DNA from: 43-108 sp001915545 | GTDB lineage: Bacteria; Bacteroidota; Bacteroidia; Bacteroidales; Bacteroidaceae | DNA: 64,000 nt | NCBI GenBank assembly: GCA_902491215.1 | Contig: CABUGV010000012.1 | Location: 1 to 64,000, forward strand | Direction: 5' to 3' | Shown here: piece by piece, positions 8,913-17,687 of the stretch | How positions within the stretch are numbered: position 1 is the first letter of the stretch | Layout: the number at the start of each line of letters is the position of its first letter | Translations under genes and position numbers: made by a program | The notes under the pieces: generated by a model | The model's input: the letters and a program-made list of their open reading frames with translations, nothing else | The model's database searches: none | What the model was told of the DNA's origin: nothing

Positions 8913-9218
8913 ATGAGTCAGAAAATTCGTATTAAACTGAAATCTTACGACCACAACCTCGTAGACAAGTCTGCTGAGAAGATCGTTAAGACTGTTAAGG
9001 CTACAGATGCCATCGTAAGTGGTCCAATTCCACTTCCAACTCACAAGCGTATCTACACTGTAAACCGTAGTACGTTCGTTAACAAAAAGTCACGTGAGCA
9101 GTTCGAACTCAGCACTTACAAGAGACTTATCGACATTTACAGCTCTACAGCTAAGACTGTTGATGCGCTCATGAAGCTTGAATTGCCTAGCGGTGTAGAA
9201 GTAGAGATTAAGGTTTAG
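8913..9218 (+). CDS. rpsJ: 30S ribosomal protein S10
   Basis: A 101-residue S10, a 30S head protein. The conserved GPIPLPTHKR loop and the C-terminal LPSGVEVEIKV strand are present. First gene of the S10 cluster, with a 95-nt spacer after fusA that contains a hairpin. Length and order (S10-L3-L4-L23-L2-S19-L22-S3-L16-L29-S17) are canonical. Confidence 0.97.
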   Translation: MSQKIRIKLKSYDHNLVDKSAEKIVKTVKATDAIVSGPIPLPTHKRIYTVNRSTFVNKKSREQFELSTYKRLIDIYSSTAKTVDALMKLELPSGVEVEIKV

Positions 9219-9247
9219 TATTTTGAGAACATTTAAATTTAACTGAA

Positions 9248-9862
9248 ATGCCAGGATTAATTGGAAAAAAAATCGGAATGACATCCGTTTTCAGTGCCGA
9301 TGGAAAGAATCTTCCATGCACTGTTATCGAAGTAGGTCCTTGTGTAGTTACTCAGGTTAAAAGTGTTGAAAAGGATGGCTACGCAGCTGTTCAGCTCGGT
9401 TTCGAAGAGAAGAAAGAGAAGAACACTACAAAGCCTATGATGGGACACTTCAAGAAGGCTGGTACTACTCCAAAGAGACACTTGGCCGAGTTCGCATTTG
9501 ACGAGGAGTACAATCTCGGTGACGTAATTACTGTAGACATCTTTGCTGATTCAAGCTATGTAGATGTTGTCGGTACTTCTAAAGGTAAGGGATTCCAGGG
9601 AGTTGTTAAGAGACACGGCTTCGGCGGTGTAGGTCAGATGACTCACGGACAGGATGACCGTCAGCGCAAGCCGGGATCAATTGGTGCGTGTGCAACTCCT
9701 TCTCGAGTATTCAAGAATGTGCCTATGGCCGGACAGATGGGTAATGTACAGGTTACTACTCACAACTTGCAGGTAATAAAGGTTATTCCAGAGCACAACC
9801 TCCTTCTTCTTAAGGGTTCAGTGCCAGGATACAAAGGTTCAATCGTAATAATTAATAAGTAA
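9248..9862 (+). CDS. rplC: 50S ribosomal protein L3
   Basis: A 204-residue L3, an early-assembly protein near the peptidyl transferase centre. The long loop GKGFQGVVKRHGFGG and the segment around QDDRQRKPGSIGACATPSRV are conserved. Its stop codon overlaps the rplD start by one base (the TAATG junction at 9860-9864), which suggests translational coupling. Confidence 0.97.
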   Translation: MPGLIGKKIGMTSVFSADGKNLPCTVIEVGPCVVTQVKSVEKDGYAAVQLGFEEKKEKNTTKPMMGHFKKAGTTPKRHLAEFAFDEEYNLGDVITVDIFADSSYVDVVGTSKGKGFQGVVKRHGFGGVGQMTHGQDDRQRKPGSIGACATPSRVFKNVPMAGQMGNVQVTTHNLQVIKVIPEHNLLLLKGSVPGYKGSIVIINK

Positions 9863-10491
9863 TGGAAGTTAACGTATTAAACATAAAAGGTGAGGACACT
9901 GGACGTAAGGTTACGTTAAACGATGCTATTTTCGGAATTGAACCTAACGACCATGTAATTTATCTCGCAGTAAAGCAGTACATGGCTGCACAGCGCCAGG
10001 GTACACACAAGTCTAAGGAAAGAAGTGAAATCGCCGGTTCTACAAGAAAGCTTATCCGTCAGAAAGGTGGCGGCGGTGCACGTAGAGGTGATATCAAGTC
10101 TCCAGTTCTTAGAGGTGGTGGTAGAGTTTTCGGACCAAGACCACGCGATTATAGATTCAAGCTCAATAAGAAGGTTTCTCTTCTCGCTAGAAAGAGCGCA
10201 CTTTCTTACAAGGCACAGCAGAACAGCATCATAGTAGTTGAAGACTTCAATTTCGAGGCTCCAAAGACTAAAGATTTTGTTCAAATGCAAAATAATCTTA
10301 ATGTTTCTGGAAAGAAGCTTCTTCTTCTTTTGCCAGAAGTAAATAAAAATGTATATTTGTCAGCTCGCAATATTCAGAGAGTAGAAGTTATGACCGCATC
10401 TGAGCTTAATACATACAAAGTATTGAACGCAAATGTTGTGGTTATGACTGAAAATGCGCTTAGTTTGGTTGACAATACCTTAAACAAATAA
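9862..10491 (+). CDS. rplD: 50S ribosomal protein L4
   Basis: A 209-residue L4, which lines the exit tunnel. The basic tunnel loop with KGGGGARRGDIKSP is clear. In enterobacteria L4 represses the S10 operon, but no equivalent leader structure is evident here. Starts within the rplC stop codon. Ends 12 bases before rplW. Confidence 0.97.
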   Translation: MEVNVLNIKGEDTGRKVTLNDAIFGIEPNDHVIYLAVKQYMAAQRQGTHKSKERSEIAGSTRKLIRQKGGGGARRGDIKSPVLRGGGRVFGPRPRDYRFKLNKKVSLLARKSALSYKAQQNSIIVVEDFNFEAPKTKDFVQMQNNLNVSGKKLLLLLPEVNKNVYLSARNIQRVEVMTASELNTYKVLNANVVVMTENALSLVDNTLNK

Positions 10492-10503
10492 GGAGGCTTT
10501 AAG

Positions 10504-10797
10504 ATGGAATATATAATCAAACCGTTGGTAACTGAGAAGATGACGGCTATTTCGGAGAAGCAGAACAACAGGTTCGGCTTCATTGTCCGTCCTGAGGCCA
10601 ATAAGCTCGAAATTAAGAAGGAAGTAGAAGCTAAGTTTAATGTAAATGTAGTTTCAGTTAACACTATGAATTACGCTGGTAAGCGTAAGAGCCGCTACAC
10701 TAAGGCTGGTGTTATAAAAGGTAGCCGTAACGCATATAAGAAGGCTATCGTAACTCTTCGTGAGGGAGAAACTATCGATTTCTATAGTAACATTTAA
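10504..10797 (+). CDS. rplW: 50S ribosomal protein L23
   Basis: A 97-residue L23, at the tunnel exit and docking site for trigger factor and signal recognition particle. It has KPLVTEKM at the N-terminus and NYAGKRKSRYTKAG in the extended loop. The start is preceded by a strong Shine-Dalgarno sequence, AAGGAGG, about 7 nt upstream. This is unusual in this window, where most starts lack one. Confidence 0.97.
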   Translation: MEYIIKPLVTEKMTAISEKQNNRFGFIVRPEANKLEIKKEVEAKFNVNVVSVNTMNYAGKRKSRYTKAGVIKGSRNAYKKAIVTLREGETIDFYSNI

Positions 10798-10802
10798 AAA
10801 AG

Positions 10803-11627
10803 ATGGGTATACGCAAATTCAGACCTGTAACTCCGGGTCAAAGACACAAAGCTATTGGTACATTTGATGATGTTACTACATCTGTACCAGAGAAAACTCT
10901 TGTATACGGAAAGCGCAGTACTGGTGGCCGTAACAACTATGGTAGAATGACTGTACGCTACAGAGGTGGCGGCCACAAGAGAAAGTTCCGTATTATCGAC
11001 TTCAAGAGAGATAAGGATGGAATTCCAGCAGTAGTAAAGACAATCGAGTATGATCCAAACCGTTCTGCCCGTATTGCTTTGCTTTTTTATGTAGATGGTG
11101 AAAAGCGTTATATCGTTGCTCCCAATGGACTGCAGGTAGGTGCTACACTCCTTTCTGGCGAAACTGCTTCTCCAGATCTTGGTAACACTCTCCCGCTTCA
11201 GAATATCCCTGTAGGTACAATCATCCACAACATCGAGCTCCGTCCAGGACAGGGTGCTAAGATGGTTCGTTCTGCAGGTAACTTTGCTCAGTTGACTTCA
11301 CGTGAAGGAAAATACTGCGTCATCAAATTGCCTTCAGGAGAAATCCGTAAGGTTTTGAGCGTTTGCCGCGCCACTATCGGAAGTGTCAGCAACTCTGACC
11401 ACGCTCTCGAGTCATCAGGTAAGGCAGGACGTTCTCGCTGGTTGGGCCGCAGACCTCACAACCGTGGTGTTGTTATGAACCCGGTTGACCATGCAATGGG
11501 TGGAGGTGAAGGACGCCACACAGGAGGACACCCACGCTCACGCAATGGCTTGTATGCTAAGGGTCTCAAGACTAGAGCTCCTAAGAAGGCTTCAAGCAAG
11601 TATATAATCGAAAGACGTAAAAAGTAA
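10803..11627 (+). CDS. rplB: 50S ribosomal protein L2
   Basis: A 274-residue L2, needed for subunit association and peptidyl transferase activity. The conserved C-terminal region with NPVDHAMGGGEGR contains the essential histidine, followed by a basic tail. The start lies 5 bp after rplW. Confidence 0.97.
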   Translation: MGIRKFRPVTPGQRHKAIGTFDDVTTSVPEKTLVYGKRSTGGRNNYGRMTVRYRGGGHKRKFRIIDFKRDKDGIPAVVKTIEYDPNRSARIALLFYVDGEKRYIVAPNGLQVGATLLSGETASPDLGNTLPLQNIPVGTIIHNIELRPGQGAKMVRSAGNFAQLTSREGKYCVIKLPSGEIRKVLSVCRATIGSVSNSDHALESSGKAGRSRWLGRRPHNRGVVMNPVDHAMGGGEGRHTGGHPRSRNGLYAKGLKTRAPKKASSKYIIERRKK

Positions 11628-11647
11628 ACTAACTAATTGAGTAAAGT

Positions 11648-11917
11648 ATGAGTCGATCATTAAAAAAAGGTCCATATATAAACGTCAAGCTCGAGAATAA
11701 AGTGCTTGCTATGAACGAAAGCGGAAAGAAGAATGTCATCAAGACATGGGCGAGAGCTTCAATGATTTCTCCTGATTTCGTAGGACACACAATCGCAGTT
11801 CATAATGGTAATAAATTTATACCTGTTTATATAACAGAAAATATGGTGGGCCACAAGCTCGGAGAATTTGCACTTACTCGCACTTTCCGCGGCCATGCAG
11901 GTAACAAGAAAAAATAA
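11648..11917 (+). CDS. rpsS: 30S ribosomal protein S19
   Basis: An 89-residue S19, which pairs with S13 in the 30S head. It starts MSRSLKKGPY, with the conserved TWARASMISPDFVGHTIAVH and GHKLGEFALTRTFRGH segments. Normal length and position between L2 and L22. Confidence 0.97.
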   Translation: MSRSLKKGPYINVKLENKVLAMNESGKKNVIKTWARASMISPDFVGHTIAVHNGNKFIPVYITENMVGHKLGEFALTRTFRGHAGNKKK

Positions 11918-11944
11918 CAGGTAGAAAAATAAAAGAATAATATA

Positions 11945-12349
11945 ATGGGAGCAAGAAAGAAAATAATGGCCCAGAAAATAAAGGAGGCCCGCAAGACTGC
12001 ATATTTCGCATGTCTTCGAAATGTCCCTTCTTCACCTCGCAAAATGCGTTACGTTGTAGACCTTGTGAGAGGTATGGAGGTGAACAGAGCATTTGCCACT
12101 CTTAAGTTCTGCTCAAAGGCCGCTTCCTCAGATGTTGAGAAGGTTCTGCGCTCAGCTGTAGCTAACTGGGAACAGAAGAATGAGCGCAAGGCAGAAAACG
12201 GAGAATTGTACATTACTAAGATTTTTGTGGACGAGGGCGTTACGCTCAAGCGCATGAGACCAGCTCCACAGGGCAGAGGATACAGAATCCGCAAGCGCTC
12301 AAATCATGTAACCGTATACGTAGGTGCAAAAACTAATGATGAAAAGTAA
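11945..12349 (+). CDS. rplV: 50S ribosomal protein L22
   Basis: A 134-residue L22. It contributes to the tunnel constriction through its beta hairpin (RMRPAPQGRGYRIRKRSNH). The N-terminal start MGARKKI is the usual one for Bacteroidales L22. Two bases separate it from rpsC. Confidence 0.96.
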   Translation: MGARKKIMAQKIKEARKTAYFACLRNVPSSPRKMRYVVDLVRGMEVNRAFATLKFCSKAASSDVEKVLRSAVANWEQKNERKAENGELYITKIFVDEGVTLKRMRPAPQGRGYRIRKRSNHVTVYVGAKTNDEK

Positions 12350-12351
12350 TT

Positions 12352-13071
12352 ATGGGACAGAAAGTAAATCCAATAAGTAATCGCCTCGGTATTGTCAGAG
12401 GTTGGGACTCAAACTGGTTCGGAGGAAAGAGCTTCGGCGACAATCTGCTTGAGGACAGCAAGATCCGCAAATATCTGAACGCTCGTCTCGCTAAAGCCAG
12501 CATTTCTAAGATTGTTATTGAACGTACACTGAAGCTGATAACAATTACAGTTTGTACGGCGCGCCCAGGTATCATCATTGGTAAAGGTGGTCAGGAAGTT
12601 GACAAACTCAAAGAAGAGCTCAAGAAAATTACAGACAAAGATATTCAGATAAACATTTTCGAGGTTAAGAGACCTGAACTCGACGCTGTTATCGTTGCTA
12701 ACAACATCGCACGTCAGATTGAAGGTAAGATTGCATACCGCAGAGCTATCAAGACTGCTATCGCTAATACAATGCGTTCTGGTGCTGAGGGTATCAAGGT
12801 TCAGATTTCCGGACGTCTTAACGGAGCTGAAATGTCTCGCTCAGAAATGTATAAGGAAGGACGTACTCCACTGCATACACTTAGAGCCGACATCGACTAT
12901 TGCCTCGCTGAAGCACTCACTAAGGTAGGTCTTCTGGGTATCAAGGTTTGGATCTGTAGAGGTGAACTCTTCGGCAAACAGGATCTCACACCTAACTTTA
13001 CGCAGACAAAGGAAACAGGTCGAAATGCTAATGGCGGTAAGAGATTCAGAAACAGAAAAAACAATCGATAA
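12352..13071 (+). CDS. rpsC: 30S ribosomal protein S3
   Basis: A 239-residue S3, at the mRNA entry channel. The KH domain GIIIGKGGQEVDKL and the C-terminal GRLNGAEMSRSE region are conserved. The start ATG is two bases after the rplV stop. Confidence 0.97.
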   Translation: MGQKVNPISNRLGIVRGWDSNWFGGKSFGDNLLEDSKIRKYLNARLAKASISKIVIERTLKLITITVCTARPGIIIGKGGQEVDKLKEELKKITDKDIQINIFEVKRPELDAVIVANNIARQIEGKIAYRRAIKTAIANTMRSGAEGIKVQISGRLNGAEMSRSEMYKEGRTPLHTLRADIDYCLAEALTKVGLLGIKVWICRGELFGKQDLTPNFTQTKETGRNANGGKRFRNRKNNR

Positions 13072-13085
13072 TCTTTATTTGAATT

Positions 13086-13517
13086 ATGTTACAGCCTAAA
13101 AGACAAAAATATAGAAGACCGCAAAAGGGTCGTGGTCGTTTGAAAGGAGTATCTCACAGAGGTACTGAACTCGCTTTCGGAAGTTTCGGCATCAAAGCCC
13201 TGCAGACAAGATGGATCACTGCAAGACAGATTGAAGCAGCCCGTGTCGCTATTACACGTTACATGCAGCGTCAGGGTCAGGTTTGGATCAGAATTTTCCC
13301 TGACAAACCAATCACTAAGAAGCCTGCTGACGTCCGAATGGGTAAAGGTAAGGGAGATCCATACGCATATGTTTTCCCTGCTAAACCAGGACGCATACTC
13401 TTTGAGGTAGAAGGTGTACCATTCGAGGTTGCTAAGGAAGCGCTCAGACTTGGAGCACAGAAACTGCCTACTACTACTAAGTTTATTGTTAGACGTGACT
13501 ACGACAAAAACGCTTGA
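13086..13517 (+). CDS. rplP: 50S ribosomal protein L16
   Basis: A 143-residue L16, which positions tRNAs near the A-site. It begins MLQPKRQKYRRPQKGRGRLKG, except for small changes, and contains the RMGKGKGDPYAYVFPAKPG loop. Ends 2 bp before the rpmC start. Confidence 0.97.
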   Translation: MLQPKRQKYRRPQKGRGRLKGVSHRGTELAFGSFGIKALQTRWITARQIEAARVAITRYMQRQGQVWIRIFPDKPITKKPADVRMGKGKGDPYAYVFPAKPGRILFEVEGVPFEVAKEALRLGAQKLPTTTKFIVRRDYDKNA

Positions 13518-13519
13518 TT

Positions 13520-13714
13520 ATGAAGATTGCAGAAATAAGAGATTTGGCTACTGCTGACTTGGCAGAGCGTCTGAACACAGAGATGGCTAACTATTCGCAG
13601 ATGAAGTTCAACCATACAATCTCGCCGCTTGAAGATCATTCACAGATCAAGAAGTTGCGCCGTGATATCGCTCGTATGAAGTGCGAGCTGCGTCAAAGAG
13701 AGCTTAACAATTAA
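13520..13714 (+). CDS. rpmC: 50S ribosomal protein L29
   Basis: A 64-residue helical protein at the tunnel exit beside L23. I chose the ATG at 13520 (MKIAEIRDL), as in relatives. An in-frame TTG at 13514 would overlap the L16 stop and add two residues. The C-terminal helix KKLRRDIARMKCELRQRE is typical. Confidence 0.95.
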   Translation: MKIAEIRDLATADLAERLNTEMANYSQMKFNHTISPLEDHSQIKKLRRDIARMKCELRQRELNN

Positions 13715-13726
13715 AATTTCGTCTAA

Positions 13727-13984
13727 ATGGAAGTTAGAAATCTTAGAAAGCAGAGAAAGGGTGTCGTTGTAAGCAACAAAATGGACAAGACCATCGTTGT
13801 TGCATCAAAGTTCAAAGAGAAGCATCCTATATATGGTAAGTTCGTCAGCAAGACGAAGAAGTACCATGCTCATGACGAAAAGAACGAGTGCGGAATCGGA
13901 GATACTGTGCTGATCATGGAGACTCGTCCATTGAGCAAAACTAAAAGATGGAGATTAGTAGAAATCGTAGAAAAGGCTAAGTAA
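13727..13984 (+). CDS. rpsQ: 30S ribosomal protein S17
   Basis: An 85-residue OB-fold protein that binds helix 11 of 16S rRNA. RKGVVVSNKMDKTIVV and the loop DTVLIMETRPLSKTKRWRL are conserved. Two bases separate it from rplN. Confidence 0.97.
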   Translation: MEVRNLRKQRKGVVVSNKMDKTIVVASKFKEKHPIYGKFVSKTKKYHAHDEKNECGIGDTVLIMETRPLSKTKRWRLVEIVEKAK

Positions 13985-13986
13985 TT

Positions 13987-14352
13987 ATGATACAGACAGA
14001 ATCAAGATTGACGGTTGCTGACAACAGCGGTGCACGTGAAGTGCTTTGTATACGTGTACTGGGAGGAACCAGAAGACGCTATGCAACTGTCGGCGATACT
14101 ATTGTCGTAGCTGTTAAAAGTGTTATCCCTTCAAGCGATATCAAAAAGGGAGCTGTGTCAAAGGCTCTTATCATACGCACTAAAAAGGAAGTTCGCCGTC
14201 CGGACGGTTCATACATCCGCTTCGATGACAATGCTTGCGTTCTCCTGAATAATGCCGGTGAAATGAGAGGAAGCCGTGTATTTGGCCCAGTTGCACGTGA
14301 ACTTCGTTCCGCTAACATGAAAGTTATTTCATTAGCTACAGAGGTACTTTAA
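13987..14352 (+). CDS. rplN: 50S ribosomal protein L14
   Basis: A 121-residue L14, which forms an intersubunit bridge and binds the silencing factor RsfS in other bacteria. It begins MIQTESRLTVADNSGAREV and ends in the FGPVARELR region, as expected. Confidence 0.97.
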   Translation: MIQTESRLTVADNSGAREVLCIRVLGGTRRRYATVGDTIVVAVKSVIPSSDIKKGAVSKALIIRTKKEVRRPDGSYIRFDDNACVLLNNAGEMRGSRVFGPVARELRSANMKVISLATEVL

Positions 14353-14369
14353 TATTAAAGAACAAGGTA

Positions 14370-14690
14370 ATGAGTAAGTTACATATAAAGAAAGGCGACA
14401 CTGTTTATGTCAACGCCGGCAACTCTAAAGGCACTACAGGTAAGGTACTGAAGGTGTTGGTTAAAGATCAGCGCGCCATTGTTGAGGGTGTCAACATCGT
14501 GTCAAAGAGCACAAAGCCTAGTGCAAAGAACCCTCAGGGAGGTATTATCAAGCAGGAAGCTCCTATACACATCTCTAACCTCAATGTTGTAGATCCTAAG
14601 ACTGGAAAGCCTACACGCATTGGAAGAAAAGAAGGTGCTGATGGCAAATTGGTTCGTTATTCTAAAAAATCTGGGGAGGAGATCAAATGA
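14370..14690 (+). CDS. rplX: 50S ribosomal protein L24
   Basis: A 106-residue KOW-domain protein that starts 50S assembly (KGDTVYVNAGNSKGTTGKVLKV). Its stop overlaps the rplE start (ATGA). The last codons of rplX contain a strong Shine-Dalgarno sequence (GGGGAGGAG) for rplE. Confidence 0.97.
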   Translation: MSKLHIKKGDTVYVNAGNSKGTTGKVLKVLVKDQRAIVEGVNIVSKSTKPSAKNPQGGIIKQEAPIHISNLNVVDPKTGKPTRIGRKEGADGKLVRYSKKSGEEIK

Positions 14691-15241
14691 GTACTACTGC
14701 AAGTTTCAAGAACAAGTATAAAGAGCAGATAGCACCAGCATTGGAGAAGCAGTTCAACTACACTACTCCGATGCAGGTTCCTGTGTTGAAGAAGATCGTC
14801 GTTAATCAGGGTCTTGGAATGGCTACTGCTGACAAGAAAATCATTGAGATAGCAATGAGCGAGCTCGCTCTTATTACAGGTCAGAAGCCAGTTGCAACTC
14901 TTTCAAAGAAGGATATCTCAAACTTCAAGTTGCGTAAGAAGATGCCTATCGGTGTCATGGTTACGCTCAGAAGAGACAGAATGTACGAGTTCCTCGAAAG
15001 ATTGGTCAAGGTTGCACTTCCTCGTATCCGTGACTTCAAGGGTATTGAGTCTAAGTTCGACGGTAGAGGAAACTACACTCTCGGTATTCAGGAGCAGATC
15101 ATTTTCCCTGAAATCAACATCGATACAGTTGAAAAGATCATGGGTATGAATATCACATTCGTTACCAGCGCTAAGACTGACGAGGAAGGTTACGCTCTGC
15201 TCAAGGCCTTCGGTCTACCATTTAAGGATGCTAAAAATTAA
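14687..15241 (+). CDS. rplE: 50S ribosomal protein L5
   Basis: A 184-residue L5, which binds 5S rRNA and contacts the P-site tRNA. PVLKKIVVNQGLG and LRKKMPIGVMVTLR are conserved. Start overlaps the rplX stop by four bases and has a GGAG-type ribosome binding site. Confidence 0.97.
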   Translation: MSTTASFKNKYKEQIAPALEKQFNYTTPMQVPVLKKIVVNQGLGMATADKKIIEIAMSELALITGQKPVATLSKKDISNFKLRKKMPIGVMVTLRRDRMYEFLERLVKVALPRIRDFKGIESKFDGRGNYTLGIQEQIIFPEINIDTVEKIMGMNITFVTSAKTDEEGYALLKAFGLPFKDAKN

Positions 15242-15251
15242 TTGACAGAAT

Positions 15252-15551
15252 ATGGCTAAAGAATCTATGAAAGCGCGCGAAGTAAAGCGCGCAAAGCTTG
15301 TCGCAAAATATGCAGCAAAGCGTGCAGCTCTCAAGGAAATCGTCAGAACTGGCGAACCTGCTGAAGCTTACGAAGCTGCTAGAAAATTGCAGGCAATACC
15401 AAAAAATGCCAATCCAATACGCTTGCACAACAGATGTAAGGTTACTGGCCGTCCAAGAGGTTACATGCGCCAGTTCGGACTCTCACGTATACAGTTCCGT
15501 GAGATGGCTTCAGCCGGTTTGATACCTGGTGTTAAGAAGGCAAGTTGGTAA
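15252..15551 (+). CDS. rpsN: 30S ribosomal protein S14 (zinc-independent type)
   Basis: A 99-residue S14 of the long form that lacks the zinc ribbon. Only one cysteine remains (in RCKVTGR), so it cannot bind zinc as the 61-residue C+ form does. The C-terminal RCKVTGRPRGYMRQFGLSR signature is clear. Confidence 0.96.
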   Translation: MAKESMKAREVKRAKLVAKYAAKRAALKEIVRTGEPAEAYEAARKLQAIPKNANPIRLHNRCKVTGRPRGYMRQFGLSRIQFREMASAGLIPGVKKASW

Positions 15552-15612
15552 GGAACTATAGAGTTTTTTTAAATATTGTCGGGGTAGGCCCGATTAATTT
15601 AATTCATTTTTT

Positions 15613-16008
15613 ATGACAGATCCAATAGCAGATTATTTGACGAGATTGCGTAACGCAATCAGTGCAAAGCACAGAGTCGTTGAAATTCCAGCTTCTAACA
15701 TCAAGAAGGAAATCACTAAGATCCTTTTCGATAAGGGCTATGTGCTTAACTACAAGTTTGTGGAGGACGGACCTCAGGGAACTATTAAGATAGCTCTGAA
15801 GTACAATGCCGACACAAAGACAAGCGCAATTCAGTGCTTGAAGAGAGTATCCAGACCGGGATTGCGCAGATATACCGGTTACAAGGATATGCCGAGTGTA
15901 ATTAACGGATTGGGTATTGCGATAATATCTACATCTAAAGGTGTAATGACAGATAAAGAGGCTTCTGAGCTTAAGATAGGTGGTGAAGTTCTCTGTTATG
16001 TATATTGA
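15613..16008 (+). CDS. rpsH: 30S ribosomal protein S8
   Basis: A 131-residue S8, a central-domain assembly protein. It begins MTDPIADYLTRLRNA and ends with GGEVLCYVY. In E. coli S8 represses the spc operon through an L5-region site; nothing comparable is obvious here. The 61-nt spacer before it is AT-rich. Confidence 0.97.
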   Translation: MTDPIADYLTRLRNAISAKHRVVEIPASNIKKEITKILFDKGYVLNYKFVEDGPQGTIKIALKYNADTKTSAIQCLKRVSRPGLRRYTGYKDMPSVINGLGIAIISTSKGVMTDKEASELKIGGEVLCYVY

Positions 16009-16024
16009 TTAAGGAGGATTTATA

Positions 16025-16594
16025 ATGTCTAGAATTGGTAAACTGCCTATTATTATTCCTGCAGGAGTAACTGTTACTCATAAGGATGACATTGTAACTG
16101 TAAAAGGTCCTAAAGGTGAATTGACTCAGTTTGTTGATCCATCTATAACCGTTAAGATCGAGGACGGAATGGTGACAATGGAAGAGAATACTGAAATGTT
16201 GGTAGACGATCCTAAGCAGCGCCATGCATACCATGGTTTGTACCGTGCTCTGGTCAACAATATGGTTATCGGTGTATCAGAAGGATACAAGAAAACTCTG
16301 CAGCTCGTCGGAGTTGGTTACCGTGTTTCTAACCAGGGTAATCTTCTCGAGTTCGCTTTGGGATATTCTCACGGTATCTACTTTGAACTTCCTAAGGAAA
16401 TCAAGGTTGAGACAAAGTCTGAGAGAAATCAGGATCCTCTTATCATGTTGGAATCTTGCGACAAACAGCTTCTCGGTATGGTTTGTGCTAAGATCCGTTC
16501 TTTCCGCAAGCCGGAACCTTACAAAGGAAAGGGTATCCGCTTTGAGGGTGAGGTCATCAGAAGAAAGTCTGGTAAGTCAGCTAGTGCTAAATAA
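16025..16594 (+). CDS. rplF: 50S ribosomal protein L6
   Basis: A 189-residue L6 near the factor-binding site. It has two related alpha/beta domains, with SRIGKLPIIIPAGV at the start and GKGIRFEGEVIRRKSGKS at the end. A strong Shine-Dalgarno sequence (AAGGAGGA) lies about 8 nt before the start, one of few in this cluster. Confidence 0.97.
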   Translation: MSRIGKLPIIIPAGVTVTHKDDIVTVKGPKGELTQFVDPSITVKIEDGMVTMEENTEMLVDDPKQRHAYHGLYRALVNNMVIGVSEGYKKTLQLVGVGYRVSNQGNLLEFALGYSHGIYFELPKEIKVETKSERNQDPLIMLESCDKQLLGMVCAKIRSFRKPEPYKGKGIRFEGEVIRRKSGKSASAK

Positions 16595-16612
16595 TTTTTT
16601 AATTGTACGAGT

Positions 16613-16954
16613 ATGATAACAAAGATAGAAAGACGTCTTAAGATAAAGTATAGAGTACGTAATAAAATATCTGGTACTGCTGAACGTCCACGTTTGACTG
16701 TGTTTAGAAGCAATAAGCAGATCTACGTACAAGTAATTGATGATACAAAAGGTATGACTTTGGTTGCAGCTTCTTCTCTTGGAATGGAAGCTATGCCAAA
16801 GAAGGAACAGGCTGCTAAGGTAGGCGAGCTCATCGCTAAGAAGGCTTTGGAAGCAGGTATCACTTCTGTAGTATTTGATCGTAACGGATATTTGTATCAC
16901 GGGAGAGTTAAAGAGGTAGCTGACGCTGCCCGTAACGGTGGACTTAAATTTTAA
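16613..16954 (+). CDS. rplR: 50S ribosomal protein L18
   Basis: A 113-residue 5S rRNA-binding protein. RLKIKYRVRNKISGTAERPR and the C-terminal FDRNGYLYHGRVKEVADAAR are conserved. Eight bases separate it from rpsE. Confidence 0.97.
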   Translation: MITKIERRLKIKYRVRNKISGTAERPRLTVFRSNKQIYVQVIDDTKGMTLVAASSLGMEAMPKKEQAAKVGELIAKKALEAGITSVVFDRNGYLYHGRVKEVADAARNGGLKF

Positions 16955-16961
16955 TTAGAGT

Positions 16962-17471
16962 ATGGTTAATAGAGTTAAGATAGGAAACGATGTCGAACTG
17001 AAAGATCGATTGGTCGCTATTAATCGTGTCACTAAGGTTACAAAAGGTGGTAGAACTTTCACTTTTGCCGCTATTGTAGTAGTCGGTAATGGTGATGGGA
17101 TTATAGGTTATGGTCTCGGTAAGGCTGGTGAAGTGACAGCCGCAATTGCCAAGGGCGTAGAAGCTGCTAAGAAAAACCTCGTTAGAGTACCTGTTCTCAA
17201 AGGTACTGTTCCTCATGAGGCAGCTGCTAAATTCGGTGGTGCACGTGTTTTGATCATGCCTGCTTCTGCCGGTACTGGAGTTGTTGCAGGTGGTGCTATG
17301 CGTGCCGTTCTTGAAAGCGTTGGTGTAACTGACGTTCTTGCAAAGTCTAAGGGATCATCTAACCCTCACAACCTTGTTAAGGCTACTATTGAGGCTTTGG
17401 CTTCAATGCGTGATCCTAAGACTGTGGCTATGCACCGCGGAGTTAGTTTGAGTAAGGTATTTAACGGATAA
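16962..17471 (+). CDS. rpsE: 30S ribosomal protein S5
   Basis: A 169-residue S5, a fidelity protein. The double-stranded RNA-binding-like domain has VTKGGRTFTFAAIVVVGNG, and the C-terminal domain has AAKFGGARVLIMPASAGTG. Length and motifs are normal. Confidence 0.97.
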   Translation: MVNRVKIGNDVELKDRLVAINRVTKVTKGGRTFTFAAIVVVGNGDGIIGYGLGKAGEVTAAIAKGVEAAKKNLVRVPVLKGTVPHEAAAKFGGARVLIMPASAGTGVVAGGAMRAVLESVGVTDVLAKSKGSSNPHNLVKATIEALASMRDPKTVAMHRGVSLSKVFNG

Positions 17472-17483
17472 AGAAGGTTAATC

Positions 17484-17660
17484 ATGGCAACAATAAAGAT
17501 TAAGCAAGTAAAGAGCCGCGTAGGCAGACCTATTGACCAGAAGAGAACTTTGGACTCTCTGGGACTTAACAAGATTAATAAGGTCGTAGAGCGTGAGGAT
17601 ACACCTTCTTTGAGAGGTATGATCCGTAAGGTGTTCCACCTGGTTGAGGTCATTGATTAA
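17484..17660 (+). CDS. rpmD: 50S ribosomal protein L30
   Basis: A 58-residue L30, easily missed because it is short. It reads MATIKIKQVKSRVGRP and ends FHLVEVID. The order S5-L30-L15-SecY is the standard spc order. It lies 12 bp after rpsE and 27 bp before rplO. Confidence 0.96.
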   Translation: MATIKIKQVKSRVGRPIDQKRTLDSLGLNKINKVVEREDTPSLRGMIRKVFHLVEVID

Positions 17661-17687
17661 TATTTACATTTAAATTCGGAGTAAATA

